A stretch of 64,000 nucleotides of DNA from Euphorbia lathyris. Lineage: Eukaryota; Streptophyta; Magnoliopsida; Malpighiales; Euphorbiaceae. Positions 21,698 to 34,043 of the stretch are shown here, one piece after another. How positions within the stretch are numbered: the first letter of the stretch is position 1; every line of letters begins with the position of its first letter. Location: contig NC_088913.1 in the NCBI RefSeq assembly GCF_963576675.1, positions 75,143,001-75,207,000 of the forward strand. The letters run 5' to 3'. The translations under genes and the position numbers were made by a program. Under the pieces are notes generated by a model that saw only the letters and a program-made list of their open reading frames with translations, was not told the DNA's origin and made no database searches.

Positions 21698-23052
21698 TGT
21701 TAAAACACCTTTCCACAGGATTTTGATTTGACAAAATTAATTAAGTGAAAGTAAATATTCTATAACACACTAAGTTTAAATGCTTTGATTTAGTGTTACT
21801 AATGTGTTTGTTCAATGTTGAGTTTATAATTTATCATAAGACGTAAAGATCATAAGGCTCAAGCCCTATATGGAAATCAAGGCCCAAGTCAAACAAGCCA
21901 AAGATCACTCAGCCCGCGTATCTCCAAAACGTTGCCGTTAAAGTGATGAAACGCATGCTGAGTAAAGAAGGATCGAGAAGATCCACGTAGACAACTTCGG
22001 TATGAAGCTGCTGAGCTGTCTCGACAAAACGTGCAAGACAGCTACTGACCATAAGACAGCTTCCAAACAAAGTATTTCCTCATTAGGTAAAGGTCAGAAG
22101 ACACAACAAGCTGTCTGGTTGACATTACCCAAAATGGTGGAACATACTGACTCACTGACCGAAGAACAGAAGTCGCTGGAATCTGATTGGCTAACGAGAA
22201 CTGCTGGCAGACTCAGTAAAAGCGACCTGTAGCCGTTTCTCTCCAACGGTTATTTTGAAATTCGAAATAACCAGAAGCTCTCACAGCTCTCTATAAATAG
22301 TCCATTCAGAATCCACATTCTGCAGAGAACTTTGAGCAAGAGCCGCTACGCTGACCAAACGTATACAAAAGTTCTCCATCAAAAGCAAAGCAAAGTTCTT
22401 ACACTACAAAGTCTATTCATTTGTGTAAAAGTCTAGAGTGATTGTTTTTCAATCATCTAAGGTGTTCTAGCAATTGTTGTTTAGGACAAAATCTTTATCA
22501 TTTCTAGAAGTAGAAAGGAGAGGCTGAGTACTCGGTTTTAAGTACTCAACGGAGAGATTAGGATTGAGTAGAAGTATAGAGGAAGGTACTCTTATCATAC
22601 TCAATTGCTGATATTGTAAAAGGTTTGAGGCTCTACCTTTAAAGAGCTCAGTAGAGGATTTGAAATCTCGGAGGTGTTCCGGGGACAGGACGTAGGCTTA
22701 GAAGAAGCCGAACCTGGATAAATCTGCTGAGTGAAGTATTTCTAAACCTTAACTCCTTATTCATATTGCTTGCTTAAAACAAACTAAAACTGACCAAGTA
22801 AAAGAGGTCAAGCTGAGTTGTGCGCTACCAACGAGAAGGTTCAGGAATAGACTCTAAGTGCTATTTCCTGACCTAAGCAACGAAGCTGTCCTAGTCACTA
22901 GTTGACTAAGCCAGTGTCTTGCTGAGTGGTAAGCGCCGCTGTTAGATAAACTTTTCTTGAAGAAAAGAAATCTGCCCAATTTATTTTAAAAAGGTAAAAT
23001 AGTTCCTAACCCCCCATTGGAACTATATTTTCAACCTTACAAGGGACCAACA
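21698..23052 (+). repeat. Sirevirus-like 3' LTR
   Basis: Same length as the 5' LTR, with scattered single-base differences (I count about 20 by eye) and no large indels. TATA box at 22292-22299. Confidence 0.92.
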
Positions 23053-23378
23053 ATATGTACATGTTCACCAATTCTAAAAAATATATGGTTTGGAAATTTT
23101 TATGGTGAAGAAATTTAAATTTTTTATTTTTAGAATATAAAGTTTATTAAAATATAAAAGTTATTAAATTAAAATTATTATTAAAATTTCGGGTCGGGCT
23201 GGGTTGGGCTTGGGTTTTAAGACAAATCCCAAGCCCAACCTACTCTATGTGCGGGCCTAAGCGGGCTTGGACCGGGCCGGGTCTATTACGAAACATATAT
23301 GTCCAAGCCCAGTCTTTGAAGAGCGGGCTTGGACGGGTTGGGCGGGCCAGTGGGCTTTTGAACAGGTCTATTGCCAAT

Positions 23379-23408
23379 GCTCATTGCTAGGTTCACCCAT
23401 AAATCTGC
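23379..23408 (-). pseudogene. Copia-1 pol sliver between two insertions
   Basis: Thirty bases that, read on the minus strand from 23408, encode the RFMGEPSNEHW block that normally precedes WQAVKR in copia pol. It bridges the hAT insertion (ending 23370, TSD to 23378) and the CACTA insertion (starting 23409). It proves that the pieces left and right belong to one element. Confidence 0.85.
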
Positions 23409-23890
23409 CACTACAAGAAAATAACTGTTTACCTACGACACAATGTCGTTGGTAATCATAATATTTTCGTCGGTAATATAAGTTACTGAGGACATACAAA
23501 CGAAACTAATGTCGTAGTCAGATTGATTGTTGGGAAAATGGTTACCGACGACAAAATCATTGTCGTTGGCATTAGCGACAACATGGTTGTTGGTAAGTTG
23601 TAAGTGTACAACCATAAGAATTAATCGGTGTCGTTATTTGACACGACATATGTCGTTGTTAAGTCATCGTTAATAGATATGTCGTTGGCATGTCGTCGGT
23701 AATTTTCACATTGAATTTCGCATGAATTTAGAAACATGTGTTGTAGGGAAGTCGTTTGTATGTAGTTTCTAACTTGAATCGTGTGGAAGTCGTTTGTAAT
23801 ACTGTTGTTAAAATGTCGTCGGTAACATGTATCTTAAGTTGATAACTATGTTATCGGTAAGTCGTTGCTAACATGTTGCTAACATATATA
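23409..23890. repeat. CACTA-1 left TIR and sub-terminal repeats
   Basis: After the 15-bp TIR come about 15 degenerate copies, in both orientations, of a motif around TGTCGT(T/C)GGTAA. Such arrays bind the TNPA-type protein in CACTA elements. The right side (47880-47949) has ACGACATGCATGTC and ATGTCGTATGTG versions. The region 23890-24860 is AT-rich and holds no recognisable gene. Confidence 0.75.
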
Positions 23891-24871
23891 TAATACCTGA
23901 TAATTCATCAAATTTAAATTTGTATACTATATTGATTTTTAAATAATTCTAGAACTAAGAAATAATATCCCATGCAACAAAATAATAAAAATAAGAATTT
24001 AAATCATCAAACTAATCAGATAATATATCCAAAATTACTCCAATGTTCTAAATTTTTTGGACTTTAAGGGCTAGAGTTTTGAAAGTGATTACTAAGTTAT
24101 CGCTATATAAACAATATTCCAAAATCACAATTCTAATGCAACAAAAGGATAGACAACCAAGGTAGCAAGAAACAATAGGTCGTTCATTATTACAATTAAT
24201 TTGTTCATCATTACAATTTTCTAACTGTTGGCATAACAGAGTTACTTCTACCTGTAGGCATCCATATTTTTCATTCAAATCTTGAACTTGTTGCTCTTAT
24301 TTTAGAAGTATATTCAGCAGACGGTGGAGGTGCAGAAGTAGTGCCGTTGTTATCGCTATATAAACAAGCTATTGATCCAATAATGAACTATCTACAGATG
24401 GTTGAAAAATTAAACATCAAAGCAGAAAGATAAGCTTGGATACCAAAATATAATTGCAATAAAAATTCAGCAGCTTTTAGTAGAATTTAGGGATAGGGTG
24501 CCAAAATAGATAAGTCATTTTTGGGGAAGTATCAATTTACACTATGCCATTTTCCCTTTCACATGACACAAGATACATGACAGACATTTGTTTTCGTGTC
24601 GTTTGAATATGTTTCGTGATAGTATTTTAATTCTATGTCATCGGAAGGCGAAAAAAAAATGCGCTCACGTCTCAGATGACGTTACGGTTACAGTATGCTG
24701 TCATCCCAAACGAACACGATTTTGATGGAAAAGTCACTTAAGCATCAGACGACACTTCGAATAAATGACTGTCATTGTTGTACGAAAATAAAAAAGCGGC
24801 AACCAAAACTTAGAAAAGCGGGGGAGCAAAAACTCTAACTTTTAGTTTGCGCACTTAAAAAAAGAACGGGG

Positions 24872-24879
24872 TATATAAG
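24872..24879 (+). promoter_or_regulatory. Core promoter of CACTA-1 tnp2 gene
   Basis: TATATAAG in GGGGTATATAAGGCC, followed about 30 bp on by a CT-rich leader with a likely first splice donor (CATCTCG/GTAAGG near 25031). The matching acceptor would be TTGTTCAAG just before the ATG at 25512, giving a leader intron of about 480 bp. Confidence 0.6.
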
Positions 24880-25269
24880 GCCAATTTAGCCTAAACCCAG
24901 TCTTTCGATCCTCCTCTTCTCCTTCGATCTCCACCTCTGCAAAAGCCCTAAACACAATTCATCTTCTCCTGCTTGGTTTATCTCTCTCAATCGGGTGAAT
25001 CGTCTTCTAACTCGTTAATTCTTCATCTCGGTAAGGTTCGTTTTAGGGTTTATTTAACACATTACGCTATGTTCATGACGATTGTTCTTGAAATTATTAT
25101 ACTATATGCATGTTAGTTTTGACTTAATCTACTGCATATTCTTTCTATAATTCGAAGTTTGTTTGGTTAAAATTAGGTATTGACATTCTGAAATAAGGGT
25201 TTTATGTGGTTTTAGTATATCTAGTTATTTTTTATGTTTATCTGGTTTTTTGGCAATGCTGTTCTATTT

Positions 25270-25390
25270 GGATGATTCTTTCATGTACTTTTGATGCTGG
25301 GTTTACTTTGGATGATTCTTTCATGTACTTTTGATGTTGTGTTTACTTTGGAGATGATTCTTTAATGTACTTTTGATGCTGGGTTTATAG
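25270..25390 (+). repeat. 40-bp tandem repeat, 3 copies
   Basis: Three copies of a 40-bp unit beginning GGATGATTCTTTCATGTACT, starting at 25270, 25310 and 25350 with a few differences. It lies in the presumed leader intron of the tnp2 gene. Confidence 0.85.
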
Positions 25391-25511
25391 TCTTGCAGAT
25401 ACATTTACATATACATTTTAGGTTTCTCTGCTGTTTTATGTTTGTCAATGTATGTGTTTATTGTTAATTATTAGTTAGAATACAACTGATTATAGATTAT
25501 GTTTGTTCAAG

Positions 25512-28500
25512 ATGGATAAATCATGGATGGTGGCTGATAGGAGATCACTACAGTTTAGAATAGGCTTACAAAAGTTTCTGAAGTTTGCAACTGCTAATGC
25601 TACAAACTCAAACTATATTTTCTGTCCTTGTGTCAAATGTTGTAACCTCAGAGGTGGTAGTATTGACTTTATTAAGGATCATTTAATCTGTAATGGAATT
25701 ATGAAAACATATACAACTTGGGTATGGCACGGTGAGTGTTCTATTGCAGACTCAAATCATATAGGTGAGAGTTCTGAAACAGTTGAAATGAACCATGACT
25801 TAGGGAGAGACTTAGAAGAAGATGGGTGCTCAGTAGAGTCAGATGAATTTATGCATTTCGTTCATGATGGAGACAAGCCTTTGTATCCTGGTTGTACTAA
25901 ATCCACCAAGATGAATGGTTTACTACAAACCTTTAATCTGAAAGCTAAACATAGTCTGACCGAGTCTTGTTATACTGACATTTTATTGTTGTTTCACACC
26001 CTACTTCCTAATGGGAATGAAACGCCAATGTCTGCCAATGAGGCTAAAAAAATTCTTCATGCCTTAGGGATGAAATATGAGAAGATTGATGCATGTCCTA
26101 ATGACTACATTTTGTATAGAGATGTTAATGAGGGTGCTACTCGATGTCCATCATGTAATGTCTATAGGTGGAAACTAGCTAGGGATAATACAGAGAAGGT
26201 AGGGGTAGCAGCTAAGACTTTATGGTATTTTCCACCAATCCCAAGGTTTAGAAGAATGTTTCAGTCCACAGTTACCGCTAAGGAACTTACTTGGCACTCG
26301 ACTGGTAGGAAAAAGGATGGATTGATGAGACATCCAGCTGATTCCCCAACTTGGCAAATGATTGACACTAAGTGGCCAGATTTTGGTAGTGAACCTATGA
26401 ACCTTAGGATAGGACTATCTTCATATGGTTTTAACCCATTTGGCAATCTTAGCAGCACCTACTCGTGTTGGCCAGTCATAATGGTTGTTTATAACCTTCC
26501 GTCATGGCTATGTATGAAATAAAAGTATATGATGTTAACTTTGTTAATTTCCGGACCCAAGCAGCCTGGAAATGATATTGATGTGTACTTGTAGCCTTTA
26601 ATAGATGACCTAAAAGTCTTGTGGGATGATGGAATTGATCGGGCGTATGATGCAGTGAGAGGAGAATACTTTAGGTTGAGAGGGGTCTTGTTGTGGACTA
26701 TTAACGATTTTCCCGCTTATGGGAACTTATCAGGGAGCATTGTTAAAGGGTACAATGCATGTCCTATATGCATTTACCAGACCAAACCGATAAGGTTGAA
26801 GTATTCTAAAAAGATGGCTTATATAAGGACTCGTAGGTGGACTGCAAGAAACCATCCTTATAGGAAGCAAGCTTCTGCTTTTGATAATACTGTAGAAAAG
26901 GATGATCCTCCTAAACCATTAACTGGGGAGGAGTTATATGAAAGAGTTCAATGCTTGCCCAAAGCTAATGGGAAGGGTGAGAAATCTGTTCCGTATAAGG
27001 GTGACCCTGAGTCTAGACCATGTTGGAAGAAGAAGTCTGTATTCTACGAACTAGAATATTGGAAATTCCTTCCAGTCAGGCATAATCTAGATGTAATGCA
27101 TATTGAAAAGAATTATTGTGAGTCTATTCTTGGGACACTATTGAACATATTGGGTAAAACAAAGGATGGAGTTGCAGCTAGAAATGATATGATTGATATG
27201 GGGATCCGTACTGACTTGAAACCCACATCTGGTGACAAGAGAGACAAGTTGCCTATAAGTCAGATCAACTTGCATGTGGAAGAACGAAAGATTGTCTGCA
27301 ATTCATTTTTTAATATAAAGACTCCCTCTCATTTTTCATCTAATGTACGGAACCTTGTTTCATTAAAAGATTCCAGAATAGGTAATTTAAAGTCTCATGA
27401 TTGCCATGTTATAATGCAATTGCTACTGCCCATTGCATTGCGTTCAGTGTTGGACAAACCTGTTAGAATTGCCATCATTCGATTCTGCTTATTCTTTAAA
27501 TCTGTTTGCACTAAAGTAATCGACATATCAGTCCTTCACAAAATCCAAAGTGAGCTTGTCAATACCCTCTCTTTGCTTGAAAAGTTTTTCCCACCTCTTT
27601 CTTTGACATAATGATTCACTTAACCCTACACCTTGTGAGAGAAGTCGAGTTGTGCGGTCCGGTATTTTATAGATGGATGTACCCCTTTGAGAGGTATATG
27701 AAAGTTTTTAAAGGAATGATTTATAATCGACAATTTCCTAAGGGTTGCATTGCGGAGTGCTACATTGTTGAAGAAGCCGTAGAATTTGTTCAAGCGCATA
27801 TGAGTAATGGAGATGTTGCAACTGTGGGGCTTCCTAAAAGAAACGTGAAGAGACTAGTAAATGGATGCAAGTCTTTATCTGCCCCTACAATTGTACAGGT
27901 GGACTCAGAACAACTGCATAAGGCTCATTTAACAGTTTTGCAAAACTATGAAGATGTACAACCTTATTTTCTATAAGTACTATCGTGTATACCTTGTGAT
28001 TTTGATTTATTTTTGTTTGTTTGTAGAATAAGTTATTATTGCTTATCTATGAAATATGTATGAATTGCAGGGAGCATATGAAGTTCTTAGAGTTGAGTTA
28101 TCCCGGCCAAAAAAAGAATCCTAAGTGGATGAGAGATAGAAAAAACAAGACATTTCCCGATTGGCTTAAAAACAGGGTAATTTTTACATGAATTCATTTG
28201 TCAGGGTAATTATGCATATCTGGTTGAAGTAATGGGCTGTTGTGTACTAACTATAAATGATTTCATTTGTCAGGTTTCAAATGAAATAAGAGTTGACAAG
28301 TCTACCGTTTCAGAGACCTTGAGGTGGCTTGCTTCTGGACCGAATAGTCACGTTCCTACATATCAGGGTTATCATGTCAACGGCATTGATTGCAACACAA
28401 AAGAACGGGACGTTACCAAATCAGTTCAAAACAGTGGTGTCTTCTTAGTTGTCGATGCTTTGCAGTTTGCAAGCGCAAAGGATAAAAGGCCTAAGACTAT

Positions 28501-28939
28501 GGACATGAATTTTTATGGGCGTATCAGTGAGATTTGGGAGGTGGACTACTACCACTTTAGGATTCCAGTATTCCTGTGTGATTGGGTTGAGTCAGCTAGA
28601 GGGGTGAAAGTAGACGATCTAGGCTTTACTTTGGTCAAAGTAGATAGAATTGGTCATTTGAAATATCCATTCGTGCTGGCTACCCATGTAAAGCAAATAT
28701 TTTACATTGAGGACCCCTTGGATCCTGAATGGTCGGTTGTCGTGACGTGCCCAGATAAATATTTCAAATGTGATGATGAAGATGAAGCTGATGTGGTTGA
28801 TGATGATTATTATGATGATGATAACAGCAGGATATTCGATGAACATCCACTGAATGTGCCTGCCTTCGATGATGTTGACACCGATTGTACAGTTTCATAT
28901 GCTAGACCAGGAGAAGAAGCAATCTGGATTGATAAGTGA
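25512..28939 (+). pseudogene. CACTA-1 tnp2-type transposase (TNPD-like), disrupted
   Basis: Domains in order: transposase-associated N-terminus from MDKSWMVADRRS with CPCVKC zinc-like Cys residues; Transposase_21 core from about 25890 (CYTDILLLFHTLLP, CPNDYILYRD, ATRCPSCN, YGFNPFGNLS, then beyond two stops DAVRGEYFRLRGVLLWTIND, PVRHNLDVMHIEKNYCES); a DUF4218-like region (27611-27976, GPVFYRWMYPFERYM); and after two short introns (exon about 28071-28177, ELSYPGQKKNPKW) a DUF4216-like end (28275-28939, FYGRISEIWEVDY). Damage: TAA at 26520-26522 and TAG near 26592-26594, both readable as Gln codons with a C-to-T change, and a one-base frameshift near 27600. The transposase cannot be made from this copy. 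The ATG choice follows the usual MDKSWM start. Confidence 0.88.
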
Positions 28940-29180
28940 AATTATGATGAAATTGTTTGTGTGCTTGTTCTTATACAATGTATGTCAATCTGGATTTACT
29001 TGTACACTTTGGAATAATTAATGTTTGATGAAATCAATGTGATTTGCTTGAGTTATTGTGTGTGAACTTGCTTTGGTTATAATGTGATTGATTGTGAGTT
29101 ATTGTGCATACTCCTAATGTCATGTACCTACAAGTTTCCTTCATTTATGTTTTGATTGATGCAACTTCAGGAATATCATC

Positions 29181-30076
29181 ATGGCACCCAGCTCTAATAC
29201 AAGAGGAGCACCAGAAAAAACACATGCACGACAACTTGCAAAAAAATAAAGCAAGCTGCTAAGTAGTCATTAGAACGCAAGAGGGTCAATCAGACTGAGA
29301 GAAAATGTAAAGTGTCACCCAACAATGACGAGACAGCGATCACAACCCTCAGTAAACGTCAATCGAGTTCACCTCCCTCTGAATCGCCACCTGTTGTCGA
29401 CGAACCTGAAGTCACAAATGTGACTGGTGGGTTAAAACTGCTAAAACGTGAGACCGTGACTATGGCGTGGCTGACCCAAGCCATGATTCGAATGAAGAAG
29501 ATGAACATTAAGTATAATCACCATGGAGATCCTATTGGCAAGGAGTTTGGGTGGATGCAATCTTCTATAGGAGTGTTGGCACGCACGAGGATATCCATTG
29601 CGTACAAAGACTGGAGACAAGTGACAGCTGATGCAAAGGAACAGCTTTGGGAATCTGTTACGGTATACACATATTTGTATGCTGTTCTTTAGATGTTATT
29701 TGTATGCTATTCTTTAGACGTTATTTGTATGCTGTTCTTTAGACTGTACTTGTATGCTGTTCTTTAGTCGTTGTTTGTGCTATCACCGAGTCAAAAGAAG
29801 GAAGTCCTGGTATCTGCTGCAACCAAATGGAGGAACTTCAAGTCTTTACTTACGTCCAAGTATATCATGCCCCACAAGGATGATGTAGAGGTCTTGCAAA
29901 AGGTTCCTGATGACTACCGGTTCATGAATAAGGACGACGGACATCAGTTTGTATTCGATCGGCTTACAAATCAGCACATGGTTTGCCATTTGATTTACGT
30001 ATATGCTTTACTCTTAATCTGTTAGTTTGTATGTGCCATGCTAACAAATACACATATATACATGGCTTTATTGTTT
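29181..30076 (+). pseudogene. CACTA-1 second gene (TNPA-like), 5' part
   Basis: Starts at ATG 29181 (MAPSSNTRGAPEKTHARQL) but stops after 22 codons, and the frame then shifts. From 29312 it reads a Ser/Pro-rich stretch, then MNIKYNHHGDPIGKEFGW and RISIAYKDWRQVTADAKEQLWESV, an intron with short tandem repeats, and KKEVLVSAATKWRNFKSLLTSKYI. This is the pattern of the CACTA TNPA-like family (Transposase_24), whose products bind sub-terminal repeats. It is cut at 30076 by the insertion of Copia-2 and resumes at 44811. Confidence 0.78.
29676..29775 (+). repeat. 25-bp tandem repeat, 4 copies
   Basis: Four copies of TGTATGCTGTTCTTTAGA(C)GTTATT-like units in an intron of the TNPA-like gene. Confidence 0.85.
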
Positions 30077-30081
30077 AGGAA

Positions 30082-31903
30082 TGTTGGAGTTTAGTGTCCT
30101 AAAGACAATTGTTTTAGGATATAAATATTAATGAATAAATTGTTTATTTAATCATTTGTTTAATTAGATATATAGCATTAAAATGTAACTATATATAAAG
30201 GCACAAATCTTTCATAAAGAAAGTAACCCTAAATTTATTTAAGTAGTTAAAAAGTGTTCATACAAGCATGAAGTGAGACTGTACTTTATAATAGACCAAT
30301 AGACTTAAAGTAAACCCAAGTCAAGTAATATGTTATAGGGGTTGGCATATTACTGTTGAGACTTGCATGTAATTGTGTTTTCTGTCGAGACAGAAAGCTG
30401 ATCTCACAAGCTTTAGATATTCAGATATCTAGACAGTTACATGGATCCGGTGAAGGAGTTCATTAGGATTGGGACCCGACTTGAGATAACAGAATGGATT
30501 GATTTATCTAATGTGTCAACTGTTCATCTCATTGGTATTAGTAGGTATAACTAATCCTCAGACTCAAACATTCGTTAATTAGTGATTTTGGATTATGGAG
30601 TCTGATACTTTGATTCTGTGCGAGCACGATCCAACAAGTGAGAGCCTGGGGTGTGTGAGAGCAGGGTTGGGTATCACACAAAGTAATTGCAGAATAGTTA
30701 ATGTCAGATTGAGCATTCATCACTCCCGATAAGTGGGAGATATATCTAACTGGCCGCTTGTGGTGAATTGACTGAAATCCTTGCAAGGTGATAGAGTTAA
30801 GAGTAGAAATGAACATTTCACTTAACTTATCTTTTCAGAGTGAATTCAACCTGTACAAGTAAAACCGGACTCTTCATTATATATAACCTTGACACATTCC
30901 ATGGTTGTAAAGAATTAACCGACAGGATATAGTTGATGAAGGATCGTATTATACTGTACCTAATGCAGAAAGGTTAACATCAGTTATCAACCTGACTTTT
31001 TAATTGCTCTGAGGGAATATCATAGGTTCTGCTAGTAACAGCTCGCGACGGTATTCCGTTATATATATGTTGGAATTAATTATGATGAATTAATTTCAAA
31101 GGATATGTACGGCTAGTGGCAATAAAGGACCTAATGGGTCGCATAGGGGACTTGGAACCAGAGGACGAAAATGTAATTAGTGAGACACTAATATATGGGC
31201 CGAAATTTGTAATTAAATTAGGGATAAATTAATTTGATTAATAATTATAATTGGATTATAGTTGTGAATTAAATTAAAGGATTATCTAATAATATTAATT
31301 AGAGATTTTAATGCGATTGAAATTCTAATTAATTATCCCTAACAATAATTAAATTACTAATTTGATTAGTGATATTATCTAAATATAATTAGTTATTATT
31401 TAGATAATAATAAGTGTTTATTTAATTATCTAATTAGTAATCCTATTCCGAATAAGATTCTAATTAATTAATTACCTAACACAATTGGGATTAGGGTTTT
31501 GAGAAGTCTATAAATAGACTCCCTAACCCCAATATTTCCACTAACACACATACAAGGGGCAAGAGGAATCGTTCCGAAACCGTCTCGGCTAATTACAATC
31601 TTTCTTACTCTCTCTTTGATCTCGTATCGATTTCTGTTAGAGGCAATCATTGCGATTGCTACTATTAAGGTTGATTACTGATTAGTTATTCTTTTCTGTG
31701 TTGTTTCTTTTGTTGTTCGTGATACACGGATTAAGAGTTGTGGACACTTCGTTTGCAACTGTAGATAGTTCTTCAGAAAAAGGTATCTTATTCTATCCCT
31801 CTTTATATGAAATAACAATTAACAGATCTTGGAAAATGGGAAATAGATAAAATAGATAAAATTTTATTATTCCGTTGCGCCTAGGCTTGTCTATTTTCCT
31901 TCA
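30082..31903 (+). repeat. Copia-2 5' LTR
   Basis: 1822 bp, complete. It includes a likely TATA box (CTATAAATAGACTCC near 31509). Apart from the replaced block, the partner at 41834-44810 is nearly identical, with only occasional single-base differences, although the coding region is badly decayed. No gene is called within it. Confidence 0.9.
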
Positions 31904-31904
31904 T

Positions 31905-31917
31905 TGGTATCAGAGCC
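31905..31917 (+). other. Copia-2 primer binding site
   Basis: TGGTATCAGAGCC, complementary to initiator tRNA-Met, one base after the 5' LTR. The following 2.1 kb up to the nested CACTA-2 (31918-34043) is AT-rich leader without a reading frame. Confidence 0.85.
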
Positions 31918-34043
31918 TATGTTAAATCTGTTATTTCATATATGTAAATAAAAGGGTTTTCAATCAGATTGAATAGATTTATTGTTAGGTTAATTAATAA
32001 ATTTGATTTGGTTAATTAATCTAAAGATAAATGGTTAAGATGAGATTAAGATGTTTTATGATTCGGTTAATTAACAAAGGGGTTTGTAGAATTAAACGGT
32101 TGATTAAAACGATGTTTGTATATGTGATATACTTGTTTTGTGGATTAAGGGTTTTAATTGTTTGAATCGTTAAAAGAGTTAATTAGATTAATCTTTGAAG
32201 AATTTGATTTTGTTAACGTTTCGAATGAAACGGTTAAAACCGATTAATTAGGGATATATATTTAGAAATAACTATATATAAATTATAAATCGGTTTATAA
32301 GTTTATATATAAAAGTTTTATGTAAATCGGAATTAGAGTTCTAATTTGATATAAACGAATTAAGTTAAAAGTGTTTTCATTTGATTTAAACTTAAAATAG
32401 TTTTTAAATAAACAATAAAAAAATTAATTAATTGATGTGTTCTTTCGAACACAGCAATTGACACAATTGTTGTGTCGATCGCAAGTGCGGCGTTGCTGCC
32501 CCTTTTGGCAGTAATGCTGCCCTTCGTCGCGGATGAGATTCGCGATGGGGCGAATCCGGTTTTCGCCCCCTCACATTTATTTAATGTTTTGATATTCTAA
32601 ATATTTTGATTTTTCGGAAACTAAAACTAATATATAAGGAATTAATTAATCCACTTGATTTTGATCGTTGTCTATTTTAAATTCTATAGATTGAATTGAG
32701 TTATCTAATTAAAGTTATTTTGATAAGGTTAATTAGATTAACTATTTCATTGATACAAAATTAAAATTTAGGAACAACGAATCAACCCATATAAGTTTAT
32801 TAATTTATAATTGTTATAATTAATAAAAGGATATGGTAATTGTGTGTGTTTTAATTTGATTTTGCAAACCGATTTTGTGTTTAATAATCATGTTTGATGT
32901 ATTAGTTAATCACGTTAAACGGTTTTGGTAAAATGATTAAACGCAATAATTTAATAATCTCTCGTCTTAAAAGTTTTGTGTTTTGGAATTGATTTTGCAA
33001 AGTTATTTGATGTTTAATTATTTGTATGGATACGGTTGAATTAAACATGATATATAATTTTGGTAAAATAATTGAACACAAATAATTAATATTTGTATAG
33101 TTATATTTTGAAAGTCTAATTAAGTTTATTTTTGATATATTTTAATTAGAATAAAATATAAATGATACAAAAGTTAATTAAAGGTTAATTTCATAGTAAA
33201 ATTTATTAAAGGACTAAATTGATAGTAAAATTAATTTAAGGGTTAATTTGATTAACTAAAATATTACATAAATAGTTTATGTAATCAACTAATTAAATTT
33301 ATTTAATTGAGTCTTTGCATGTTTGGTGTTATAGACATATTTACACCCCTCTATAATTGTTATTTAGTCTTTTGGTATTTTTTGGAAAATAGGGCATGTG
33401 TGTCCTGCCTTACCTACTCTCTATTGTATTTCTCTTCTCACCTAAATCCCTTCAAATTAGTTGAAGTATTCTAAAGTAGTATAGAAATTAAATATTGTTG
33501 TAAATCAAGGCGCCAAGAAAAGACGGAGGACCTGAAGGATAAATATGTAATAGTTAGTATTTACCCTAGGGTGACCTTTATTCCGTTTCTGGCTCAACGG
33601 AATAATTTAGATGACATGTCCATAACTACCAATGTAAATTGTATGTGTCTGATGTATGCTAAAGCAAATCAAGACTAGGTTAGATTATGAGACTTAAAAT
33701 AAAATCCCTCACTAATTAAAAGTTAAGTAAATAAGCAAGTTATTAAAATCGGTTGCCCCTCCCTGATATTATAATTCAGCCGGCAGTACTAGGGGCCTTT
33801 GGGTTGTTGAGCAAACTCAAGTTCGGGGTCTTATGGTAACACCTGAATTATCGAAAATCGTTTTCACGAATATGGGGTAATACTTAAATTAGATTATGAT
33901 AATTGGATGAGCAAACTCATGTTTTTATAAACTAATGTGCAATATGGTTGGGATTAATATGAATGCATATTAGTTACTAATGCGGTTAGTAACCCAATAA
34001 CCTAGGAATCACATGGTTGATGTGATTGATTGCATGAATCTAC

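Larger units (their letters stand above)
12961..23052 (+). mobile_element. Sirevirus-like Ty1/copia retrotransposon, 10.1 kb
   Basis: Two 1355-bp LTRs of equal length (12961-14315 and 21698-23052), each bounded by TGTT...AACA. Flanking pentamers are ATATT and ATATG (4 of 5 match). The PBS is TGGTATCAGAGCC at 14318. Order inside: gag with zinc knuckles, pol, a 450-bp gap, a third ORF, and several GGGGGAG purine tracts before the 3' LTR. Large LTRs, a third ORF and repeated purine tracts are features of the Sirevirus (SIRE/Maximus) lineage. By eye the LTRs differ at about 20 sites (near 1.5%), so the insertion is young relative to its surroundings. It is not autonomous: gag has two stops and pol has an internal deletion. 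Confidence 0.9.
9357..23370. mobile_element. Non-autonomous hAT element (about 0.65 kb) swollen to 14 kb
   Basis: Both ends carry the inverted repeat TAGACCTGTTCA (9357-9368 and, inverted, 23359-23370). Outside stands the 8-bp duplication TTGCCAAT (9349-9356 and 23371-23378), the TSD size of hAT transposons. Joining the flanks restores the copia frame. The sub-terminal 150-200 bp at each side is packed with GGGCTGGGC / GCCCAAGCCC-type motifs. Own sequence is only 9357-9655, 12914-12955 and 23058-23370. It is AT-rich in the centre and has no transposase. The LINE and Sirevirus-like element sit in the AT-rich middle. Confidence 0.88.

Noticed and set aside
23430..23880. Dense short repeats considered as an unknown array
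   Set aside because: Explained as CACTA sub-terminal repeats, given the terminal CACTACAAG, the matching right end and the TGC duplication.
31468..31650. 60-codon minus-strand frame, repeated at 44376-44558
   Set aside because: Within both Copia-2 LTRs, opposite to the element's direction. Chance frame.
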